Shown here: positions 25,380-31,829 of the stretch, in pieces
How the letters are laid out: every line of letters begins with the position of its first letter
Numbering within the stretch: the stretch's first letter is position 1
Assembly (NCBI GenBank): GCA_023664535.1
Contig: JAMPFJ010000003.1
Span: 42,320 to 106,319, forward strand
Length of the DNA: 64,000 nt
Origin: Bacteroidales bacterium
GTDB taxonomy: Bacteria; Bacillota; Clostridia; Lachnospirales; Lachnospiraceae
Reading direction: 5' to 3'
Program-made: the position numbers and the translations under genes
Notes under the pieces: generated by a model
Database searches by the model: none
The model's input: only the letters and a program-made list of their open reading frames with translations
Told to the model about the DNA's origin: nothing

Positions 25380-25407
25380 AGTATACCATCAGATAACAAA
25401 AAATCAA
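25380..25407 (-). promoter_or_regulatory. Promoter-like sequence at the barstar stop
   Basis: Minus strand TTGATT (25402-25407), 16-base spacer, TATACT (25380-25385). It would fire out of the islet toward the antisense of the XRE gene. The same arrangement at 42496-42523 is the probable promoter of the flavoprotein gene, so this copy may be a duplicated relic. Confidence 0.5.
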
Positions 25408-25670
25408 AGAATTTCTACAACTATCCCGGCATCCCTGAATACTTGCAGGAGTGTATCTGCATACTCTCCCAATTCCTTTTTCAGTGAATCAAAATAATAT
25501 ACCTTAATACATCTATACTTTTTTTGTTCTGTCATACAATCATGCAACGCATCCAGATTGTATCCATAATAATCGGGAAGCCCCAATTCTTTTTTTAAAT
25601 AGTTATGTAATTCTATTTTGTCTTTTATATTTTCTAAATCCAGTTTTAATTCTTCCATGGTAATCCTCAT
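25404..25670 (-). CDS. Barstar-family immunity protein
   Basis: 88 residues. The core LKKELGLPDYYGYNLDALHDCMT aligns with the barnase-binding helix and loop of barstar (LPEYYGENLDALWDCLT): both Tyr, Gly, Asn and the two Asp that plug the RNase active site are kept, while the Trp is His. The C-terminus TLLQVFRDAGIVVEIL also matches. Cytosolic inhibitor expected to protect the producer from the barnase-like toxin. The ATG at 25670 overlaps the toxin stop (ATGA), so the pair is translationally coupled. High confidence in the family, moderate for the exact partner. Confidence 0.93.
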   Translation of the reverse strand: MRITMEELKLDLENIKDKIELHNYLKKELGLPDYYGYNLDALHDCMTEQKKYRCIKVYYFDSLKKELGEYADTLLQVFRDAGIVVEIL

Positions 25671-26788
25671 TCATATAATGAAATAAATGTTGCATAATGG
25701 TCCGATGTATAGTAAATCAAACCATCATTTGAATATACCAATCTTTCAGCACCTCTTTTCAATGCACCTAAAGTATTGATATCACATTCATAATATGTTC
25801 TTCCGGCTTTCACCGGTAACGTTCTTTCATAATTTGAATAAACATCTCCTCCGATACATTTATACGGCGCATAGGAAAGGAGTGAACCGCCTTCCCATCC
25901 TAGCGACCTTGCCTGTTCTTTTGTAATAAAATTATCCGGTAGTTTCCCGTATGTTTTAATATACAATGCCACCTTTTCCTTACTGGTATATATTCCATTC
26001 TCTACAATCTCATCTGTCTCGCCCGAAAACACTTTGACTTTACAGGAATACGATTTTCCATCACATTTCGCCGTAATCACCGCTTCTCCAACTGACCGCG
26101 CATATACTCTTTCTCCGTCTGCATAGGCTATCCTGGTATCGCTGGAAAACCATGCAGTCTTTTTATTCGCATTCTTCAACGTTAAGACGGCACTTTCCCC
26201 ATAGTTAATCACCATGCTTTCCGCACTGATTTCTATCCGGCTTTCCTCCGATTCATCAGGCAGCACATTTATTTTGCAGAAGTAAGATTTTCCATTGCAT
26301 TTTGCTGTAATTACCGCATTTCCAACCGCCCTTGCATATACTCTTTTTCCGTCTGCATAAGCAATACTATTGTCACTTGAAAACCATCTAACTTTCTTTT
26401 TGGGAAACTTTAACATCAGCTCTGCGCTTGCTCCATTTTTCAAGGTAATTGACTTTGCACTAAGTGCAGTTTTTCTTACCGTAATTTTACACCGATATTC
26501 TTTTCCACCGGTCTTTGCCGTTATAATCGCCTTTCCGGCTTTTTTCGCTTTTACCTTTCCTTTCAACGATACAGTTGCCACAGTTTTTTTACTGGATTTC
26601 CATTTTACTTTTTTCCCCGCACTTTTTACCCTTAACTGTAAAGTGTCCCCAACCCATAACGTAGCAGATTTCCGGTTTAATTGTGCAGATGCTGCCTGTA
26701 CTATATCCGTATCGGAAAAAATACTGTTTACTAAAATAAAAAAGGCAAAAAAATAAATTAAGGCATGAATAAAACTCTTCTTTTTCAT
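25667..26788 (-). CDS. Secreted bacterial Ig-like protein with C-terminal barnase toxin
   Basis: 373 residues from the ATG (a TTG one codon earlier has better Shine-Dalgarno spacing). Domains: signal peptide about 1-34 ending VQAASA, three Ig-like (BIG_2) repeats about 37-105, 108-177 and 182-254, then a barnase domain about 262-373. The last aligns with Bacillus barnase throughout (YGKLPDNFITKEQARSLGW, KCIGGDVYSN, RTYYECDIN, SDHYATF). All catalytic residues are present: Lys27, Glu73, Arg83, Arg87 and His102 map to K290, E334, R345, R349 and H364. An exported RNase with Ig-like spacers suggests a toxin presented on or released from the wall. No LPxTG motif is seen. Confidence 0.92.
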   Translation of the reverse strand: MKKKSFIHALIYFFAFFILVNSIFSDTDIVQAASAQLNRKSATLWVGDTLQLRVKSAGKKVKWKSSKKTVATVSLKGKVKAKKAGKAIITAKTGGKEYRCKITVRKTALSAKSITLKNGASAELMLKFPKKKVRWFSSDNSIAYADGKRVYARAVGNAVITAKCNGKSYFCKINVLPDESEESRIEISAESMVINYGESAVLTLKNANKKTAWFSSDTRIAYADGERVYARSVGEAVITAKCDGKSYSCKVKVFSGETDEIVENGIYTSKEKVALYIKTYGKLPDNFITKEQARSLGWEGGSLLSYAPYKCIGGDVYSNYERTLPVKAGRTYYECDINTLGALKRGAERLVYSNDGLIYYTSDHYATFISLYE

Positions 26789-26912
26789 CAACGACCAGCC
26801 TCCCGTCCAATATTAGCCATCCCTATAAACATGAAGCAAGCTAATTATCATTTACTTATATAAAAGATTATCATAAAGTTTTACGAAAGTAAAGGCTAAC
26901 TTCCTGAAATAT

Positions 26913-26941
26913 TTGACACAGTTATTTATTCAGATTATACT
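26913..26941 (+). promoter_or_regulatory. Toxin promoter, type I TA locus 1
   Basis: TTGACA (26913-26918), 17-base spacer, TATACT (26936-26941). Start expected near 26948, giving an 83-base structured leader before the toxin ATG at 27031. Confidence 0.88.
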
Positions 26942-27030
26942 ATAGTACATGTTTTACAGTAATATACTTAACCGGGCAGCCGGGGGACGTGCTCCCATCC
27001 GTTCCGAGCCTTACGGGAGGGGTGGTGCTT

Positions 27031-27114
27031 ATGAGTACATATGAAGAATTTATGGTCATTTTAACAGTTTCACTGCTAATTGTCTCCATTCTGAATATGA
27101 AAAATAAAAAGTAG
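27031..27114 (+). CDS. Holin-like type I toxin peptide, 27 residues
   Basis: The small frame starts MSTYEEFMVILTVSLL and ends with the basic stretch NMKNKK. It has one membrane-spanning helix (about 7-22) and a short charged tail, the layout of the putative holin-like toxin family (Hol-Tox). It has GGGAGG 10-15 bases upstream and a consensus promoter. The stop codon lies within the 5' arm of the terminator hairpin. A convergent strong promoter at 27214-27241 would make an antisense RNA over its 3' end. Peptides of this type depolarise membranes when overproduced (family knowledge). Confidence 0.82.
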   Translation: MSTYEEFMVILTVSLLIVSILNMKNKK

Positions 27115-27155
27115 CCGTTCTGCTTCTGGTCGGAAATGAACAGCTACTTTTTGTA
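27100..27155. terminator. Bidirectional terminator, type I TA locus 1
   Basis: Hairpin GTAGCcGTTC/GAACaGCTAC (27111-27120 with 27139-27148). Plus strand continues with TTTTTG; minus strand continues with TTTTTATTTTT. It can stop both the toxin mRNA and the convergent antisense RNA. Confidence 0.85.
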
Positions 27156-27207
27156 GATATTTTCCGCCGGAACGGGTGAGACACATTCACCTTCCGACTG
27201 CCTTGTT
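27100..27207 (-). ncRNA. Putative antisense antitoxin RNA, locus 1
   Basis: Predicted from the promoter at 27214-27241 to the bidirectional terminator, roughly 100 nt. It has no open reading frame. It would be complementary to the toxin mRNA 3' end from about 27100 to 27155, as in txpA/RatA-type systems. Its 5' part (27168-27202) resembles the toxin leader as an inverted repeat. Ends are estimates. Confidence 0.75.
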
Positions 27208-27213
27208 AAATAT

Positions 27214-27241
27214 ATTATAGCAAATTATGCTGAATTGTCAA
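27214..27241 (-). promoter_or_regulatory. Antisense RNA promoter, locus 1
   Basis: Minus strand TTGACA (27236-27241), 16-base spacer, TATAAT (27214-27219): consensus boxes with no coding gene downstream. Confidence 0.88.
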
Positions 27242-27301
27242 CCTGTGCGGCATCACACAAAAGGAGCAGAATTTTTGTTTTCATTTAATATCATATAAAA
27301 T

Positions 27302-27375
27302 GAAAAAGAGCCCAAACCCTTGAATTTACTTAGGTTTTAGACTCTTTTGCTATCATACGGTTCATTTTGTTAATG
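27302..27375 (+). repeat. Direct repeat, right copy, abutting tRNA-Leu
   Basis: Matches 25281-25354 at 70 of 74 positions. It begins with the tRNA-Leu terminator (read on the minus strand as hairpin plus T-run) and its last two bases are the discriminator and base 72 of the tRNA. This suggests duplication of the tRNA 3' flank during insertion of the 2-kb segment. Confidence 0.93.
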
Positions 27376-27457
27376 CCGGCGATGGGACTTGAACCCATAC
27401 GGCGTTGCCGCCAACAGATTTTGAGTCTGCCTCGTCTGCCAATTCCGACACGCCGGC
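27374..27457 (-). tRNA. tRNA-Leu (anticodon CAA)
   Basis: 84 nt on the minus strand, class II with a long variable arm. Acceptor GCCGGCG pairs with the 3' CGCCGGC, the anticodon loop is CTCAAAA with anticodon CAA (reads UUG), the T-arm is GGGTTCAAGTCCC, discriminator A. CCA is not encoded. The terminator is in the direct repeat at 27302-27375. Confidence 0.95.
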
Positions 27458-27515
27458 ATGTTGAAACCAACGAAAATGATTATATAATGACAACACATTT
27501 TTGTCAAGACTAATT

Positions 27516-28304
27516 TCATTTCTTTCGTCCGACTACGGCAAACCGCCCATCCTTTACATGATAGGCACAGGTAGACAACGTAACCAGCTTGTCTCCGTAC
27601 TGCACCTCCACGCCCGTATCAATAATGGACATTCGTTTTATATTGTTTACAAAATCCATAAATTCTTCTTCCGTTCCTGCATTGACAAACTGATAATACT
27701 TAAAATCTGTGGAAGCCTCCGGCAGTATCTGCCCGTAAAACATTGCCACTACCTCATACTCTCCGTCGCCATAAATCGTATCAAAGGTAAAGCTCTTATG
27801 CCCCTCATAAAATTCCTTATCTCCATAATTTAAAATATCATGGAACATTTTTCCGGAGTTCATATTATGCCCATATACAATAATATTGTCTGTTGGATAC
27901 TGCAGCTCACAATTTGCATCCACAAAAGGAAGCCCCGCAGCGGAATACTGCTGTTCAAAATCTCTGTGGATATAATATTCCCCAAGCTCTGTGTCATGGG
28001 GAGTATGCATAACCGGATAATCGACATCTGTATCTTCTATCTTCAGCCACCCGATAAAATCATGATTTTGCCGGTAAAGCTTTTCAAATTTTTTCTGCAC
28101 CATTACGCCGTCCACCTCGACCGGTTCCTCGGCCGGGCTGCCGCTGATATCCTGCTCTGTCTTGATAATCTGCTGACGCAAATCCGCTACCTCACCCTCG
28201 CTTTTTCTGCTGGTATAATAATAATAAGCCAGATAACCGCCACAGCCAAGCGCAGTCACCATGCACAATATGATTAACAGGTTAATTATCTTTTTTTTCT
28301 TCAC
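27516..28304 (-). CDS. srtB: Class B sortase
   Basis: Membrane-anchored transpeptidase of 262 residues. An N-terminal helix (NLLIILCMVTALGCGGYLAYYYY) is followed by the catalytic domain with His in YGHNM (H146), Cys in TLSTCAY (C246) and Arg in GRFAVVGR (R254). The long stretch between His and Cys with helix EEFMDFVNNIKRM fits class B. The GTG at 28304 is chosen: the longer frame begins inside the nudix terminator hairpin, and AAGGA precedes the GTG. Its substrate is not in the neighbourhood; the barnase protein lacks a sorting signal. Confidence 0.9.
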   Translation of the reverse strand: MKKKKIINLLIILCMVTALGCGGYLAYYYYTSRKSEGEVADLRQQIIKTEQDISGSPAEEPVEVDGVMVQKKFEKLYRQNHDFIGWLKIEDTDVDYPVMHTPHDTELGEYYIHRDFEQQYSAAGLPFVDANCELQYPTDNIIVYGHNMNSGKMFHDILNYGDKEFYEGHKSFTFDTIYGDGEYEVVAMFYGQILPEASTDFKYYQFVNAGTEEEFMDFVNNIKRMSIIDTGVEVQYGDKLVTLSTCAYHVKDGRFAVVGRKK

Positions 28305-28337
28305 CTTTTTCCTTCTTTCTACATTTTCGTTAATATA

Positions 28338-28363
28338 GAAAAAAGCCAGAATCACTTCTGACT
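28338..28363 (-). terminator. Terminator after the Nudix gene
   Basis: Minus strand AGTCAGAA-GTGA-TTCTGGCT (arms 28356-28363 and 28344-28351) followed by TTTTTTC. Confidence 0.75.
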
Positions 28364-28370
28364 TCTTTCA

Positions 28371-28823
28371 TTAGAAATACTTCTTTGAGCCCCATAAATT
28401 ACTCTGTTTCAAATCCTGATATTCACCATAAGCCTGTTCCAATATCTGTTTCTCATTCGGAAACTTCAACAAATGATATGCCTCATGATACTTATAGTAA
28501 CCGGAGTCCATAAAGTACTCTTCCCTTTGAGGTTTGCTGTAATAACTGTCAGCCATCATCAGATACCAATGCACATCTTTATTCACTATGTCGTATGCGG
28601 TATTAAACGTATAATTACTTTTGTTCACATACTTAATAATCTGGGCGCTTACTCCTGTCTCTTCCCTGACTTCCCTAAGCGCCGTCTCCTTGTACTCTTC
28701 GCCTTCCTCCACCGTACCCTTTGGCAGAACCCAGCCTTCGTACTTATTCTTATAGTTCTTATAAAGTAACAACACTTTACCTCTGAAGATTACCACACCA
28801 CCACAGCTTACTGCTTCAATCAT
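28371..28823 (-). CDS. Nudix hydrolase
   Basis: 150 residues with a complete Nudix box, GTVEEGEEYKETALREVREETGV (GX5EX7REUXEEXGU), which binds Mg2+ for hydrolysis of nucleoside-diphosphate-X substrates. The N-terminal SCGGVVIFRGKVLLLYKNY and the overall small size resemble Ap4A-type or general diadenosine hydrolases, but the substrate cannot be read from sequence. Own promoter and strong AGGAGG site; monocistronic. Confidence 0.88.
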   Translation of the reverse strand: MIEAVSCGGVVIFRGKVLLLYKNYKNKYEGWVLPKGTVEEGEEYKETALREVREETGVSAQIIKYVNKSNYTFNTAYDIVNKDVHWYLMMADSYYSKPQREEYFMDSGYYKYHEAYHLLKFPNEKQILEQAYGEYQDLKQSNLWGSKKYF

Positions 28824-28865
28824 AGCTGTTCCTCCTAAATCTTGGTGTGTTGCCTAATTGATACA

Positions 28866-28894
28866 AGTATAGCAATATATAGAAAAAAACGCAA
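28866..28894 (-). promoter_or_regulatory. Promoter of the Nudix gene
   Basis: Minus strand TTGCGT (28889-28894), 17-base spacer, TATACT (28866-28871). Confidence 0.72.
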
Positions 28895-28951
28895 GGTAAT
28901 TTTTCGGTAAATCTCCCTACACGCATATGACAAAAAAACCGGCTGTCCTTT

Positions 28952-30499
28952 TTACTGAATAGACTCCAGATTGTAATAAGCGTCCATAATTTTTCTCGCC
29001 ACCGCCGTCGCTTTCACCCCATTGACATCCGACTCCTCCACAACAATGCTGACGGCGATTCCCGGACTGCTGACGCTGTTAAAGCCCACAAACCATGAAT
29101 AATCATGCGCACCGTTATCGTATTCCGCAGTTCCAGTCTTTCCAGCCGCTTCATAAGGGGCTCCGGCAAAATAATCCGCAGCAGTTCCGTCGGTAACCAC
29201 TTTCCGCAAATAACCAATCAATGTCTCCACTTCATCGGCAGATAACAGGGTATCATAGGAAGAGGGCGAAAATTTCTTTATTCTCGTCCCTTTGTAATTT
29301 TCAATGCTGTCAATAAAATACGGCTTCATCATCAACCCGCCATTGGCGATTGCAGAAATAATCATTGCATTATGCATCGGAGTAATCAAGGTATCCCCCT
29401 GTCCAAATGCAGTCTGTGGAATATAACCGCTGTTGGATTTTCCGTCCAGATAAAACCGGCTTGTTGCGCTGGCATCCGTATAGGGAAGGGATTTATTAAA
29501 CAGAAAGGTTTCCAGCATATTTCTCCATTTATTCACATTAAGCTGTGTCCCAATATCCGCATACGCCTGGTTGCAGGAGTTGGCAAGGGCATCCGACAAT
29601 CCCTCCTCGCCGTGAATCTTTCTCCCGAAGCAATGAACCGTGACACTGTTAAATATCTGTTCTTCTCTGGAACAGTTAAAATGATACTCTTCAAACTGCC
29701 GGGGATTCTGCCGCATAAAAGCAAGGGTTGTCAAAATCTTAAAGGTAGAACCCGGAGGATAAAGCCCCTGCGTTGCCCTGTTCAGCAAAACGGAGCTGGT
29801 CGAACCCTCACGGTTTGCCTCCTGCCACACCTCGTCGATACTGTTAGGGTTAAAATCCGGCTTGGATACCATCGCCAAAATCTTCCCCGTATCCGGCTCC
29901 ATCACCACTACGGCTCCATTTGCCGAGCCCAACGCATCATAAGCCGTTTTTTGCAATTCATAATTCAGGGTAGACACTACCGTATCCCCCTCATTTTTCT
30001 CTTCCCGCAGAGTATTGACTGCCCTTTCGATAATATTGGCATGGCTTTCCAGCAGATAGTAATTTCCTACCAGCTCAATTCCCGCCTTTGTATATTCTGA
30101 ATAGCCTGCCACATGGGCAAACAAGTTGTCATAGGGATAATACCGCTCATCGCCCTGATTTGTTGCTACCGTCTTGCCGTCTGCCGTCACGATATCTCCA
30201 CGGATTACATTTGCCGCATAGCTGTCCAGCCTTGAATTTGCAGCGTTTGCGATAACCTCATCCTTCTCCGTAATCATAAAACGCAGGATATACGCCATCA
30301 GTCCAATCACAAAAAAGGCCACAATATAGGTGATTCCGATAACCGGACGGTTAAGCTTATCATTTATTTTATCAATTTTTTCCTCTCTCTCCAAAAACGC
30401 CTGCTGTTCCGGGGTCAGAAGCTTTTTACTCCCCTCGCCCTTCTTCCGTTTGTTTCTCTTATTCTGCGTTTTCTTCAATGCTTCTTCTTTCTTCTTCAA
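28952..30499 (-). CDS. Class B penicillin-binding protein (transpeptidase)
   Basis: 515 residues. A basic N-terminal tail, one membrane helix (about 53-75), a short pedestal domain and a transpeptidase domain with STFK (251-254), SCN (308-310) and KTGTAE (454-459), all intact. Crosslinks peptidoglycan with the SEDS partner encoded just upstream. It resembles the short PbpA-type enzymes paired with RodA/FtsW. The start is TTG, 41 bases inside the ftsW-like gene; no ATG exists before the membrane helix. Alternative TTG 21 bases downstream. Confidence 0.9.
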   Translation of the reverse strand: MKKKEEALKKTQNKRNKRKKGEGSKKLLTPEQQAFLEREEKIDKINDKLNRPVIGITYIVAFFVIGLMAYILRFMITEKDEVIANAANSRLDSYAANVIRGDIVTADGKTVATNQGDERYYPYDNLFAHVAGYSEYTKAGIELVGNYYLLESHANIIERAVNTLREEKNEGDTVVSTLNYELQKTAYDALGSANGAVVVMEPDTGKILAMVSKPDFNPNSIDEVWQEANREGSTSSVLLNRATQGLYPPGSTFKILTTLAFMRQNPRQFEEYHFNCSREEQIFNSVTVHCFGRKIHGEEGLSDALANSCNQAYADIGTQLNVNKWRNMLETFLFNKSLPYTDASATSRFYLDGKSNSGYIPQTAFGQGDTLITPMHNAMIISAIANGGLMMKPYFIDSIENYKGTRIKKFSPSSYDTLLSADEVETLIGYLRKVVTDGTAADYFAGAPYEAAGKTGTAEYDNGAHDYSWFVGFNSVSSPGIAVSIVVEESDVNGVKATAVARKIMDAYYNLESIQ

Positions 30500-31829
30500 T
30501 TTTCTTCGCCTCTTTATTTTCTATTGTACTGATTCCCTGCATAATGGAAAACATTACCAGAGAACTTAACACCGAGCTGCCTCCGTAGCTGACCAGCGGT
30601 ATCGTAACACCGGTAGACGGAATAAATTTTGTCACTCCTCCAATGGATAAAAAGGTCTGGAACATATAGCAGATGGCAAAACCAAACGCCATTGTTTTAT
30701 AAAAACGGTTTCTCACCTTTAACGCAATATTCACAAAACAGATAAACGTGCTAAAGCAGAGCAGTATCAGAAACAGGGCAAACAATACTCCCAGCTCCTC
30801 CGCAATGGCGGAAAAAATAAAATCGCTCTCGCTGACGGGAATCACCTCCGGCGAGCCCTTTGTCAGACCGGTACCGAAATATCCGCCGCTTCCGATGGCA
30901 AACAGGGACTGGGTAATCTGATATCCCGTTCCCCGAATGTCCGCCCAAGGGTCTTTCCATACATTTATCCGGACTAACACGTGGTTAAAGAGCCTGTCCT
31001 TAAACAGCAAAAACGCCAGCCCGGCCATAGCCGTTCCTCCGGCAATAAACGTAATCAGATAGCTGATTTTACCCGTCCCGACATATATCATGGAAATAAA
31101 AATCACAAAGAAAATCAATGCACCGCCTAAATCCTTCTCCAGCACCAGCACTCCCATGTGTACGCAGGCAAAACCGGTGGTAATCATCACCTGTTTGAAA
31201 TCCCGGCTCTTCGACAGCATGCTCGCAATAAAAAATACAAATAAAATCTTCACAAACTCCGACGGCTGCAGGGTAATTCCCGCAATGGAAATCCAGTTAA
31301 CCGAGCCGTACTGCTCCACACCGATGACAAAAACCGAGGCAAGACAGAGAATCCCCAGAATCCCATATGCAATTCCGTAATTGCGAAGATTCTTATACTT
31401 ATCCATAATCATGGGAATCACGGAAACCAGCACCATGGAAACCGTTGCAATGATAAACTGCTTTCTCGCCTGGGAAATATCCAGCCTCGTCAGCATAATA
31501 TAGCCGATAAGCAGAAGAAAACTCATATTATTGGTAATCATTCTTGAAGAGTATGGATAGATATAATGATAGATATACATATACAGCGTCGCCACAAATA
31601 TCTGCAATCCATAAAAAACCACAATGGATTTTATCTCTTCCGTATTGGCAAGCGCAAACGTCAGATACGCAAGAAAATGAATGAGAAAGACATAAATAAT
31701 CTGCTTATTCATTTTCTGCTCCTGTATACGCCTGTCCTTTTCTTTAAATACGGTAAAGCAGGACATCGTATAAAGCGCCATCATGATTAAAATAATGTAC
31801 TTGGATACATTGATGATAATACTTGTCAT
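30459..31829 (-). CDS. SEDS glycosyltransferase, FtsW/RodA family
   Basis: 456 residues with about ten membrane helices and the SEDS signatures: QPSEFVKILFVFFIASML, LVLEKDLGGALIFFVIF (catalytic Asp in EKDLG), GTGLTKGSPEVIPVSESDFIFSAIAEELG and STGVTIPLVSYGGSS. Polymerises lipid II into glycan strands. Paired with the overlapping class B PBP; this pair with PBP resembles FtsW/PbpA in actinobacteria and clostridia more than RodA/MrdA, but assignment to elongation or division is open. Starts just after the U32 gene with GGAGTGG upstream. Confidence 0.9.
   Translation of the reverse strand: MTSIIINVSKYIILIMMALYTMSCFTVFKEKDRRIQEQKMNKQIIYVFLIHFLAYLTFALANTEEIKSIVVFYGLQIFVATLYMYIYHYIYPYSSRMITNNMSFLLLIGYIMLTRLDISQARKQFIIATVSMVLVSVIPMIMDKYKNLRNYGIAYGILGILCLASVFVIGVEQYGSVNWISIAGITLQPSEFVKILFVFFIASMLSKSRDFKQVMITTGFACVHMGVLVLEKDLGGALIFFVIFISMIYVGTGKISYLITFIAGGTAMAGLAFLLFKDRLFNHVLVRINVWKDPWADIRGTGYQITQSLFAIGSGGYFGTGLTKGSPEVIPVSESDFIFSAIAEELGVLFALFLILLCFSTFICFVNIALKVRNRFYKTMAFGFAICYMFQTFLSIGGVTKFIPSTGVTIPLVSYGGSSVLSSLVMFSIMQGISTIENKEAKKIEEERRSIEENAE

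Noticed and set aside
25667..26788. The Ig-like protein as an adhesin only
   Set aside because: The C-terminal third aligns with barnase including all catalytic residues, and a barstar gene overlaps its stop.
27516..28304. Sortase as the anchor for the barnase protein
   Set aside because: The barnase protein ends at the catalytic domain without a sorting motif or tail helix, and tRNA-Leu and a repeat separate the genes.
28945..28960. Terminator after the PBP gene (near 28930-28950)
   Set aside because: A T-run exists on the minus strand but I could not find a convincing stem before it.
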